Origin: Larimichthys crocea
Lineage: Eukaryota > Chordata > Actinopteri > Sciaenidae
Assembly (NCBI RefSeq): GCF_000972845.2
Contig: NC_040027.1
Span: 15,917,803 to 15,981,802 of the forward strand
Direction of reading: 5' to 3'
Length of the DNA: 64,000 nt
Below the pieces are notes generated by a model that was given only the letters and a program-made list of their open reading frames with translations, searched no databases and was not told the DNA's origin. Shown piece by piece: positions 1-11,800 of this stretch. The translations under genes were made by a program, and so were the position numbers. Numbering within the stretch: the stretch's first letter is position 1; each line of letters opens with the position of its first letter.

Positions 1-1008
1 GCAAAGTCCAACACTGTTTTCTTCCCTCCACCCTCAACAAAAACATCCCCTGCTGCGAGATAACCAACTCAAGACAGTGCACGACTGAGCCGTCCTCGAA
101 CCCACCACCGCTATCAGTTCATAGCCCCGAGGTTCTGCTGTGCGACGGCAAAGTTTCCTCCAACAGAAATAATTGAGAGACCCATTTGGCGGGGTGCAAG
201 TGCCATCCAAGATAATGTCTCGGGTTTCCCCCTCTTAGGTTTGCTGACAGCACTGACAGCTCTGGCTGTGCTGCCTATCGACTTTCACCCGAGCCAGCAG
301 CTCCCTCTGTCTCCTATCTGCCTCACCTGGAGGCTTACACAGGTTCTCTACAACAAGAGGTGGAATGATGGTTATACAGATCCAAACCCTACGCTGACCT
401 TGTTAGGCTGAATGTCTTTTTTGTTTTAGTTGCTCAACATAAGTTGCTCCCAAACGGGAGAATCTTAGCACCTTAGCCTGCCACATTTATTACGTGTTAA
501 CACATGCAGCATACTGTAATTGGGCAGTCATGACATCATGCAAACAGGCAGGAAAGACGACAAAAGGGGTACACTGTGGTGAGATAATGGTAGATTTTGT
601 TTCTAATAGAAGTCAGAGGTGAGGTGATGGGATGGATTTGGTTACAAGAAAAGGATTTAATGAAAAACAGAGAGAACAAGTGAAAACAAAAGGTCTCTTA
701 TGAAATTAAAATGCATTTCCAAAATGGTAAAACAGTTCATTCTTTTCTGGAAAAACAGCTCAATGCAAGCATTAAAAAGAAGAATATAAAGTGATTATAG
801 GAGGGAATGAAGCATACTCCTACACTTATAGTGCACCTGTGAATCTGATCACAGAGCTTTGTCTTACAGCAGTATTGATAAGCTCATGTCCAATTCATCA
901 GAAACTGTAAAACACCCTTTTTACTTGTGGATGTGGCAGAACAGCAACATGAAAAAGACTTTTTTTTTTATTTAGTCAAAAAGCGGCCAAAAAACAACTC
1001 GCCTTTAC
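1..1008. other. No gene recognised; probable intron of a gene to the left
   Basis: No open reading frame of useful length is present on either strand. If the exon proposed at 1009-1400 is real, this stretch is the start of its first intron on the minus strand. Bases 1-420 are less AT-rich than the rest and could be conserved, but I recognise no protein in any frame. Confidence 0.4.
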
Positions 1009-1400
1009 CTTTTGGATGAAGTGAGATCCAGTCCACAGGAATGTAGAGCGATGCTGTAGCCTCACAAGAGCGTCGGTCTGACACGGTGCAGGTGGGTAGC
1101 GCCACAGACCGGGGGGAGCTGAAGCATCCAACAAGCCCCTGCGAGTGCGGGTGTTAAAAAAAAAAAAGATTAAAAAAATCAGGGTGTCCGGAGAGGTGAG
1201 AGCAAGAGTGCACGGGAGGGAGAGCGGCGCGGTGTCGTCTCTGCATGCAGCAGTGGAGTGACTGTCTTGTCCGAGCTGTAGTGTGTGGTGTGGTGTGTGT
1301 CCGCGCTTCTCTGTCTCTGTGTCACCGAAGCCGAGGCAGCAGCAGCCGCGATGAGTGGATGAGCGCCAGAGTGGTGCTCACCTCTCCAGCAGCTGAGCGC
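1009..1400 (-). other. Probable non-coding first exon and promoter region of an unidentified minus-strand gene
   Basis: Read on the minus strand this stretch is GC- and CpG-rich compared with its AT-rich surroundings. It ends in a good splice donor (AAAAG then GTAAAGG, exon end at 1009). It holds only a short upstream-type reading frame of about 21 codons starting in GATGCTTCAG, so it looks like 5' untranslated sequence. The purine-rich GGA tract at 1461-1500 lies just upstream. The coding part would lie left of the window. Human synteny next to NR2C2AP suggests NCAN or HAPLN4, but nothing in this sequence proves either. The left (5') edge of the exon is a guess. Confidence 0.35.
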
Positions 1401-1460
1401 TACTGAACAAAAGAGTGCTCCGCAGGCTCTCTATTCAAATAGCGAGAGAGGGATGCAGGG

Positions 1461-1500
1461 GAGGAGGAGGAGGAGGAGGAAGAGAGGGAGGAGGAGGAGA
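1461..1500. repeat. (GGA)n purine tract
   Basis: Mostly GAG/GGA triplets on the plus strand, interrupted near the middle. It sits just upstream of the proposed minus-strand first exon. Confidence 0.8.
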
Positions 1501-1649
1501 AGGTGGGGGGTGCATTTGGTCTTGAGGTATACCAAATACAAATACCAACAAAAAAAAAAAGTTCATCCAAAAGCGCGTCATATAACTACATTTGCAGCTG
1601 ATGATCCGCTTATGTGTTATTGTCCGGTGTGATAAATTATCTCATGTGG

Positions 1650-1692
1650 GACACACACACACACACACACACACAGAGAGAGAGGGAGAGAG
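1650..1692. repeat. (AC)n(AG)n compound microsatellite
   Basis: A dozen AC units pass directly into AG units. It has no coding meaning, although it lies inside a spurious minus-strand reading frame. Confidence 0.9.
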
Positions 1693-2604
1693 CTATTAGT
1701 CCTGATCCCCTGATGTAATCTTTGAGACAAGAAGGGAGGGAGAGGGTTGGAAAGACGTGATTTGGCACCTCTGCCCAGCTGTAGGTCCCATAATTCAGTT
1801 TTGCCTTTTGTCTGAGAGCTGTAATTAATAACCTCGGGGACAGAATTACCTTGTTTGGCAGTGCAGCAATGACCTCGACCTGCAATGGCTTAGTTTACAC
1901 TTGCAAATTAGATTAGTCTAAGGCCCAAATTGCTCAAATTCAGTTGGCAGTAAACACTGAATCAATTTTTTTATTTATTTTTTTTCACTTGACTGAGGGA
2001 TCTGACCTGGAACATGCAGCGGGAGCAGCTTATTGTAATCATGCGAGTTAACATACAGATGATTATTATGGCGCTGGTAAGAAGCGCAGTTGGTGAGTAA
2101 TGCCTGTGGCCATTTAAAAAAGAGCTTGTTGGTGTACATTCAGCGCAGAAGAGACCCATCTCTTTCGTTGCATATGAAGAATAATGATCCCCCGCGAGAC
2201 GCCACGCCGCGTGCAGGGAGATTAACGCACAGCTCGTGCTGCTTGCATTATTTTTCTGTTGGTTTAACAAAAAAACTTCTTTTTTTTCTATAGGCAGAGT
2301 ATGTTTTCTACATAGGCCAGCAGTATACTTTTTTTATAACTTGTGTGGTGATGTTGTTATGAAGGTCACTGAAGGGGAAAAACACTGTAGTGCATCAATG
2401 CAGCTTTTCCCAGACAGAAAGGAGCTGACCGTGGTGCTGAATAGGGTTAGTTTAGCAACATAATAAAGCATTCACATGAACATGGAAAACATGTAAGTCA
2501 AGGTTATGCCTCGAGTAGATCATCAGTTGTCAGATCAAAGAGGAAAGTGTTATTAAAATGTAGACAAGTTTTTAATATTAGGTGTCAAAATCAGGTAAAA
2601 GCTA

Positions 2605-2825
2605 CGCCCACTTGTGGGAGCAGATGAGTTCAGAAAATGACATGACTAAGCGAGATGAATTAATCTCTATCTTTCTGCTAGGGGTGCAGGGGTATGCTCA
2701 GGGTGGCCTCTGTGTGTCATCGAGCCACCCTTTAGATCCGCCCACAAAATCCTAGACTGAAAACCTTTTAAACCAGCAACTATTTTCCAACATATTTAAC
2801 TTGAAAGAAATCTCAGAAGTGAATA
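2605..2825 (+). repeat. Dispersed repeat, short copy
   Basis: The core GCTAGGGGTGCAGGGGTATG and flanks recur in reverse complement around 20025-20360. Matching blocks include the segments around CGCCCACAAAATCC, ATGAGTTCAGAAAATGACAT and CAACTATTTTCCAACATATT. This copy is shorter, with internal deletions. It encodes no protein, so it is probably a non-autonomous transposon or SINE-like family. I cannot name the family. Confidence 0.75.
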
Positions 2826-5800
2826 AAATGTACATGGTGAAAGGTTACCCAGCATCTTATAGTTTCAGGAGATCAACCATAAAAGTGACTACATTCAGGT
2901 CCTAAGTTTTGATATTTGTAATTTGTAAGATATTATAATATTTGTGGTTTTAAAAATTATATCTTTCACAGCCACTTTCTCAGGCTTCTCCCTGGAGCTC
3001 TAGCACTAACAGTTTTGTGTTGTCTTGTCTCATTAATATTAATGAGCCTCTCGTCTGATTGGCTGGCTATAATCTGTTTGCTGTTGCTCAGAGCGTGGCT
3101 GAGAGCGATGACTGTTGTGACATCACAACTGTACAAAATTCCTGATAGCTCGTTTTGATTGCAGTATTTATCCAACGCCGAGACCTGCTTTATAATTAAA
3201 AGAATGCAAATTCCACCTCCTACATTAAGGTGTCAGTTGGAAAACAATCAGTTTGTTATTTAAAGATACAAACTTTGCATATGTTGTGTCTGTGGTACAG
3301 CATGTTCCAGCCACCACAACACCTGCATAGCATTATTGATTGTTTCATCCTCACACAGTATAAGTGCCCAGCCCACATGGATTTACAAGACACAACTGCA
3401 CTGGTAGAACATTTGTCGGCAGAACATAACTTTTCACACATAACATTATCAAAGAACTTTATCATCTTACCCGGAGTCTATAAATGAAATCTCTCTCTGA
3501 AACCAAACACAATAATGAAAGCGACTGCATCTCCAATCTCACATAGATCACAATATAAACAAAGCCTTTTCTTTCCTCCGAGAGGATTAAAACCTGCCTG
3601 CTTCTATAGCTCATGTTAATGTGCCTAAGAACATGACAGGAAATCATGGATTTGGCTTCTATTACTGATATATAACAATTAAAGAGAACGTCAGCTTCTA
3701 ATAGTAGAAGCAAGGAGGTCCCCAGATGTTTCCTAATGATTTTGGTGACCTCCTGACCTTTTGTCAAGCATCACCATCTGGTCCGAAATTTCTCTTGACC
3801 TGATCTATGGTGCTGTAAGGTATCTCAAAATAAAGTAAAGGCAAGATTTCAATGAGTACCTGGAAAGCATACTTATTTGTAAAAGAATAACTAGGATAAG
3901 AATAACTTAACGCTGACCTCATCTGATGTGTGTCACTATGTAAATGCCATGCTGACGAAGTCTACCTTGAACTTGCGTTTGAAGATGTCAGCAGGTTCTC
4001 TTCTCTTCTAGAGGTGAAAACCATGACACTAAAACCTGCTTTGACACATACTTGAAACAGGAAAAAAAACCTAAAAGGCCAAGTAAAGGAGAGCTTACAT
4101 ATCCTATGAGCATAAATGTTATGCATTCAGATGCTGGTTCCTCTGCGGGATTTAAAAATGAACAGTATCTTAAATATATTATAAAAATAGCAAATAAAGG
4201 GACTTTAAAACAGGTGTAATGTATTCTGTTCTTCTACCCATAGTCAGCACTTGTAACACTGCATTTTGTACGGTCTGCAGTTTATTCAAAGCTTTTTTAG
4301 AGCAAAAAAGAGATGATTATTCGTGGCTGGTAGATTTAAAAGCATGTCAGGTAGTATTCACTACCTGACCGTGAGAGAAATGCATATTTGTAAGACCACA
4401 AAAGACAGTTGACGGGATAGAAATTCAGATCAAGATCAAAAATTATACCGTTTCATTAAGTACAGCATTGTGCAAAGCAGAGTACGCTGCTCTTGAGCAT
4501 CAAAGTGAACTAATCCCGATGTTATAAGCCATTTCAGCAACACTCACAGTCAACTCACACGCAAACACATACATACTCAGAATACTGTAACCTACCACAT
4601 GACATGGCACAACAGATGCAGTAAGGTGGTGTTGAGAATATTATCTAATTTAAGATGCGATGAAAAAACATGAGATGCAACTTTAATGACCACTGCCTGG
4701 GAGAAGACTTTTAAAGACACAACTCATCCCTTAGTACAAACCATGTGATGTCTTCAGACAGTTTCTTGATGGTAATTGCTGTGCTGTGTGGACAGCTGAA
4801 GCCATCCTGTTGAAAGCAACACATGAGAGCTACACTCAAACTTTTGTTGTGTGCTGGAGATTGTCATCGGCATTAAAGAACAGTTGAAGCCAGACAGACT
4901 CTCCAGTGGGTTTGACACCAAAAGAACTCCAGTGCCACATACCCTAAGACCGAGCTTATCAGATCTCGTCACATACAGACTCTTCAAAAAGGGTAAGACC
5001 TTTTGATAAAGAAGATGATGACGATGGTTGAGATGATGAAGACTATAGAGACAATGCTTCCTTTCTCTCTGCTCGCTCTTTCTTACTCTTTACATCTCTG
5101 CTCTTTCTGTTTTTTTTCCACTTCCCGGAATGACCAGAAGGCAATCAAACTACAAACAAGCGAGTAAACAAAGAAACAGCTTATATCGATCCCTCGGCTT
5201 TATAGCTCTGGGTAAATGTGTTTATCTTGTGTAGCCACTACATTATACTTAGATTAAATACATATTTGATGTGGTGACTGGAGCTATAAGCTATGCACTG
5301 CTTGGAAGCGTCCTCTGGCAAGAGTTTATTACGTTTTGTTAATACCTTAATTAGGCAAAGCATGAGAGAAATTAATCCCTGCAGAATTGGCTTCTTAAAA
5401 TACTGTCCAGCCACCCCTAAAAACCCAATGGAATAATTAGGCACAGCGCAGAAATGTTTGTCCCTGAGAGGATTTTGGAATAAAGTTTACTCCTACCTCC
5501 TCGTCTGAGACAGGGGCTGTGCTTTTGTTTGCACGAAAATTCAATTGTGAGGCCATTAACAATAATAAAACCCAAATTAGCTTTAATGACAACAATATCC
5601 CCAGCAAACTCACTGAAAATATCTCCAGATACAATATGTATCATTTTGAAATGCATACAAACAAAGTGATTGGGATAATGACATTCATTTATAATGAACA
5701 TAAAATGTAGATATTGTTAGGTAAGTAAACAAATTGACTGCCGCTTGTTTTATTTCTGTGAGGGAGAGGAAATGAATGAAAAGGTCAGCAGACATACAGA

Positions 5801-6032
5801 CGCCCGGGCAGATTTCAAGCTTTATATTCACTCTTGTTTTCTAATCTTAAATGCTCTGTCTCCTCTGTAGTCTCAATCAAAAACAATAAATATGTTTAAC
5901 CTCTCATCCAGAGAGCAGAGTAACACAGTGAGTGAGCTTTATCTTTCAAACAATTACTCGAAAGCACCGATGTCTCCATTTGGCTGTGAATCAGAGTTTA
6001 TACACTGCATACTTTTGTTTTTTTGCATTTAT

Positions 6033-6060
6033 ATCAGAATCAGAATCAGAAATACTTTAA
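6033..6060 (+). repeat. Short fish interspersed-repeat end
   Basis: Three AGAATC-type units followed by AGAAATACTTTAAT match a motif I recall as a common 3' end of fish non-LTR elements. Only about 30 bases are recognisable. Confidence 0.35.
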
Positions 6061-8777
6061 TAATAACAACACTAAGGTTTTGTTCAGACTACAAGCAAAT
6101 GTACGCTGGCGGTGACGCTACTTTCCAACACGCGAGCAGCTTTGTTTATATAGAAACCTCCCCCCAAAGTGTCAGGAGACAATTTATTGCAGCGTCTGTC
6201 CACTGACTGCTGGTCTCCATGTTGTCCTCCATACCGCTCTGTGAGGAGCAGCATGATTCTGCTCAGCTGCTCTGATGCACTTCCATCACTCTGAATTTGA
6301 CATTGTTGTTGGATCCTGCAGTTCAACTGATTCAAAAGAAACTGATATGACCATCAAGACCGAGATGTATCTGTAGAAATACGATAAAAAAATCGCATTG
6401 CGAGCCACCTGTAATTCAATCCAATTTGCAAAAATTTCTTCACTGGCTGTGTTGAGGCACTTCAGTAAGAACTAGAAATGTCAGCTTCATGCTGGCGCTA
6501 GATGAACAGTCAGGGAATCACTAAAGTAGAATCCATCCACTGCGGACCACGAACGTCTGTACAAACTGACCATCATTTAATCACATCACACACGTCATAA
6601 GTGGCTGCAAAACTCAGTTACATTTATCCCAAAAAGATTTGTTTAAATTATTTCGACCGAATGTACAGACATCTGGTGAAGCCAACCTAGGCACTCTGCT
6701 GCTCCTAATTCATCTGAGAATTTCTTGTTATTTTGCTGTCATGGAGATGGAAATATGTTTAATATATTACATAACCATCCCGAAGAATGGATGTTAATTC
6801 TTTTGAAAGGATAGCACACACACTGGCTGCCTTCGTTTAAACGGAGGCTGAAATTGATGCGCATCTATTGAGTATAAACAAACAAATAAATGGTGAGAGG
6901 TGGATTTGTATTGTATTTGAATGTGTGCGTGTGCATGTTGGAAACATTTTAATCCATTTTCCGGCAAAATAAACTACACACACACACACAGGTAAACTTG
7001 TACAGTTGCTTTTGACAGTGACAATGACCATACATTTAATTTTATGCTTGTCCTAGAAGTCTGTGAGTTCTCAGTTGTCCAGGTCATCTTTTTTTTGAGA
7101 CAAGTTCAATCTGGGGCAACTGGATTTAGTTTAGGCCCATCATCACCCACTGTGTTAGTGTCCTTCCTGGACCTTGTTTGGCCACTTTCCCAAAAGGTAT
7201 CCACAAACTTTAAGTGCACCCTTCAAATGTTGGTGCTCTTTTCTTTTCTTTTCTTTTTTTTTTGGGCCATTTGTTGGCACTTTATCAGCCCTGTGTTGCA
7301 GGATTCTGATAACATAGCTTGTGTTCTAGTGTGTGGTAATAGTCCAAGAGTAAATACTGGTCTGTGTGTGTGGGTTTCCTGCACACTCCAAGGAGGCTCC
7401 TGTCTTTCTAAACTTCTGCTTGTACTTGCAATTTTTTTTTTGACGTTTTTTTTCTGCTGAGTACCAAACAAGCTATAAAGCTATAAATAAAAAGTACAGA
7501 AACAGATGGAGAGCATATGAATCAATATGAATAAATTCAGTATGGCGAGCTCAAATCAATTATGCTTAGTTATAAGTCAATTAGTTTGTTACTCCTTTTG
7601 CAATATTACACCCCCAAGTGCATGAATAAGCCCATTGAGTATTTACAGCAAAGCAGAGGGATTCTGGGCTCTCAAGCCAATAATTGTGGGCATGTTCTTT
7701 TTTTTTTTATTAAATTATTGGCTTCGTCAATTCCTTAGAGAGCTTTGTGGTTAGTGGTACTGGTGAACAATTGAACAAAGGAAGTGCTGGGTTGATGTTA
7801 CAAACAGCGTATATGTGTGTGTATGTGGGAGGCTTATTTGTGTCGTTTGTGGGGGTCACTCATGGTGCCGATCTAGACTCCACAGCTCACTGACCCAGAA
7901 ACGACTGACATAAGCACTAAAAGGCCATCAACAAACTGCATGCAGTCATTTGCCATCACTTTCAATAGCCTCCTGCATGAAGGGTTAAATTACCCAATGG
8001 TGAAAATGAGGAGGAAGGATGGTGGGGGGCAGACAGTGAAGGATAGAGGGAGGAAAGAGAAGCAGACAAAGAGTGTGTGCGGGGGGGCTGGTGGGGATTT
8101 AAAACAACTGCACTTCTGTGGAAAAAAAATAAGAGTCAGCAGACCAGAGAAGCTGTAAATGAGGGAGTAATGAAGCCGTGCAGGTGGGGGCAGGTGATCT
8201 ATTATGAATGAAGCTGAGAGGGGAGGAGACAAAAGGCTGTTTGCTTGACTTTGTTGGGTCTATAATAAACAGATGACCAATCAGAGAGTCTCTGACTGAC
8301 CTAGTGGAGAGGTAAGGAGCCGAGAATGTATGGCTTGATGTATGAGTGTAATACAGAGCAGGGATGTGTTGAAAGGGCCAATATTTTCCTCCCAAAAACC
8401 AGCCTAAAACAATATGACACCAATATGTCTTGGTAGGGGGTCTTTGTACAAGGGTGGACATAATCTAGCACTGTATTGTTCGAAAAAACGTTAAATCAAA
8501 ACCTCTCTGACTCAGTCTAAGCAAGTTTCAACTTGACCTCATGCAGCTTGTGCCTTTTTGTCTTTGTTACACTTCTACTTTTGTCTCATAACATCTATTG
8601 CCACTTATAGTAAACCACGGTAAGCACAAGTAGGAATTCTCAGGCGCGATTGGCATGCACATTTATGAGGTGGTTGCATGGTCTGATACTGCCAAATCCA
8701 CGGCAGATATCAGATTAAGTGGACAATCTTTCAAAGTATACCTCCAGTATTATCTTTAACTAGCTTGTCCAGTGTCA

Positions 8778-8845
8778 GCTGGGATCGGCTCCAGCACCCC
8801 ACGACCCTGATAAGGATCCGGTTACGGAAAATGGATAGATGGATG
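8778..8845 (+). repeat. L2/CR1-like retroposon 3' tail
   Basis: The string GCTGGGATCGGCTCCAGC, then ACGACCCTGATAAGGATCC, then GGTTACGGAAAATGGATAGA followed by GGATG is the 3' end shared by many fish L2-type LINEs and their SINEs. Only the tail is here, so it is a 5'-truncated insertion. Confidence 0.65.
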
Positions 8846-11800
8846 TTAACAGCGCTGATGCTTAACTTATCAGTGCAGTGATATAAATGATAAACCATAA
8901 GCATTATTTGCAATCTTCACAAACCATCAGTGAACTAGCAGCAAGATAGTTTGGAAGTTGTTTTATCAGCATGACATTTTGCCCAACCATATAATATATA
9001 TCACATATGTCATAACAAAATGACAGAACTATAAGTAATTGAATTCAAAATTGGACTGATCTTATTTATTTCTAATTCACAAACTGCCTAAAGACTTTTA
9101 ATGACAATAAAATCTTGTCTTCATTCCCTGAAATGCGTGGCAAACATTTGGTTAAACTATATTGAATTATATGGCTAATAATGGTCAATGTTTGTAAGCT
9201 GTGGAAGGTCTCGTTTTCTACCACTTGTGGCAGTCCTGAACGCTTTCATGTTATGCAGCCACATGGTAGTCACAAGCAGCAGACGCCAAACTTATATTGG
9301 CAATTTGAGATTGTAGAAGAATGAACCTTTATAAGGATTTTGCTGACAAATAATCAAAGGCCAACAATGTTGCACATGATGGAAATTCCATGTTTTGGCG
9401 TATTTAGTCAGAAAGTCGACTTGCCAGATCTCTTCTCATGGCAGTCAAACAGTAACAGACATCATTTCCGAGGGCATTACTCTGGAAGCACCTCTTGGCT
9501 GTCTTTCTACCGGCAGCTCTTATCCAAAACCAACAATAGTTCTCCCCCTCCTGTCTTGTCGGCTGACAGATGGAAAGTGTGATCAGAGAAAATCGCACCC
9601 TGTGCATAAATAACTGCAAAATATTCAGTTGTGATTCCCTGGAAACAGACTCTATGTGTCATCAGAAAAAGAAACTTGGGGATGAATGCAAACCTGTTTT
9701 ATATTTTGTCTTACTGTGGGCCAAGCCGATATTATCTTAACAAAGCAATTACATGTTAATTAATAGCATCAGTCATACCGCAATAATGGTCGCCCCATTG
9801 GAACAAAAAGATTCATAAAAAACATGTAACGGTTCAATCTATTGAAGTCCTCTGGTCAACACTCAGAGACTGACACAAACTAATCATCATAGCATGCAAA
9901 ACTCAATTTCCAACAATAGCAGAGAGCAGAGAGAGACAATGTCATGATCAAAGACTGCATCCTGAGGCCTGGTTGTATTACAAACTAAAGCAGGAGATGC
10001 TTAGCTTTGACAGCAGTCAGTACTGACACCAGAAACCCCTTCCTCCCCCGAGAACTGAATATCCTCGCTCTGTTATTATTCTCCTCATCTCAACAGGCTA
10101 TGCTATCATCTTACTGTTTAAAAGATGCCTTGTGACCCAAACAACGTCCTCTATAGAAGGAGTGGGACCTCCTCATCCTCCAGAGCACTGCACAGCCTTT
10201 AAATGCACAGGTAGTTACTGTTACAATAAACCATGAAGAGGAGTTCAGTGAAAAAGCAGCTGTAAATCTGTCTTGATGTTAGCCAGTCTTTTGAGCTATG
10301 AATCCAGGAAGCTTGGGGAAGAGACAGTGGCAAGATCAGACACCGTCTTCACAGTTTTCTTACATCAGCATACTAAAGGAGTTTTATTTGCCTAAATATA
10401 GCCTGTGCCCAAAATAAAATCTTAACTATTTTAAGTTTAATATGCATGATCAGTTGGATTTCCTGGCATTTGATTATGCAATTATTTCTCTACAAAGCAG
10501 CAGCTGTTGTTACTGAAGTAAAGTCATCTCAATAGTTTGCATATTTTAGCCCATTTAAAAACAAGTTGCACATGTTTTACATGACTGCTAACCATTCTCC
10601 TCAGTATTTTTAGACCAATTTCCAACATTTCATACAATTCAGTTTCAATATGCAGGTTTTCCTGAAGGGATATTTTGATGGAAGCCACCATTTCACATCC
10701 ATAATAGGATGATAAATGTACTGTGACATGCAATTTAACCATGCAATATACTAGCTATGTTGCTAAATATCTCTCCACTGTGTTTAATGTGAAAGGCATC
10801 ACTCTTAGTTACAAACCCACATAGAATTATCACGCAACTCTAAGGCTCAGCTCTTTTAGCGTCTTTCAGCTCTTTCTTTTGATTTTATGGCCCACAACCT
10901 GACCTGTCTAAGTCCAGTTACATCACTCCTATCATCCCCTTCCAAGCTGGACAGAGCAAATAATGAACTTACATTTGTCAGGTGACATATACATCTCAAG
11001 ATGAACGCTAAAGTTTCTAGTATCTGGTATAAATAGGCAACTGTTTGCCAACATGACCGCCATATCAACTTTAAACTCTTAAAAACTTTTCTGCACCAAG
11101 TGGAAGTAACAAAAAGAGGCACCAAATATATAGCAAATGATTTATCTTTTAGTAGCTGACTATCAACTAAAAGTCAGAGTATCCCTAAAAGCACTGCCAA
11201 GAAAAGTTTTTAATATGGTCCACACTCCCAAATGAATTACTACGCAAAATAATCAGTGTGTGACCAAAAAAAATGTGGCTTAACTACATGTGATGTATTA
11301 CCGATCTCAAGCAAGTTTCAAGTCTAATTTGCATAGTGTATGAAGGGAGACCAGTGGCTGACTGGAAGGTAGGAAATCAAAGTTATGGTTTAGAAAATGG
11401 TCAGCAGTAATATTAAGTATACATGATTTGCAGTTAATGGGCTAGAATGTGCAAAACTGCCGCTATGGTACTTGAGTGGTTCGGTTTTAAACTTTTATGG
11501 TATAGTTTTATCATCATAATCCTCCCCAAAAAAATGTAAAAGTAGAATTCTTTTAAGAGCTTCATCCTGAAAACAGAGAGGGAGACTATTGCTAACATCA
11601 TGTCTTTGAATGTAGCCAACTCTGTTTTTTTTTTTCCTACAGTCAGTCAACAGCACTCCTGTAGCCCTGTTATAAATCAACATAATGAGGCATAAATCAG
11701 CATTAATTAGCATATGGGTTACAGGCACACAGTAAGATACATAATGGCACATGACATATATTCTCCATTATCGACTCTCACAGAGCTGCAGCAATCACCA

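Noticed and set aside
341..366. 21-base micro-exon on the minus strand (TTGTTGTAG acceptor, CCAG-GTGAGG donor)
   Set aside because: Both signals are plausible, but no neighbouring exon or recognised peptide supports it.
7044..7460. 138-codon plus-strand frame
   Set aside because: Phe/Leu/Ser-rich because of T runs; no homology recognised and no supporting signals.
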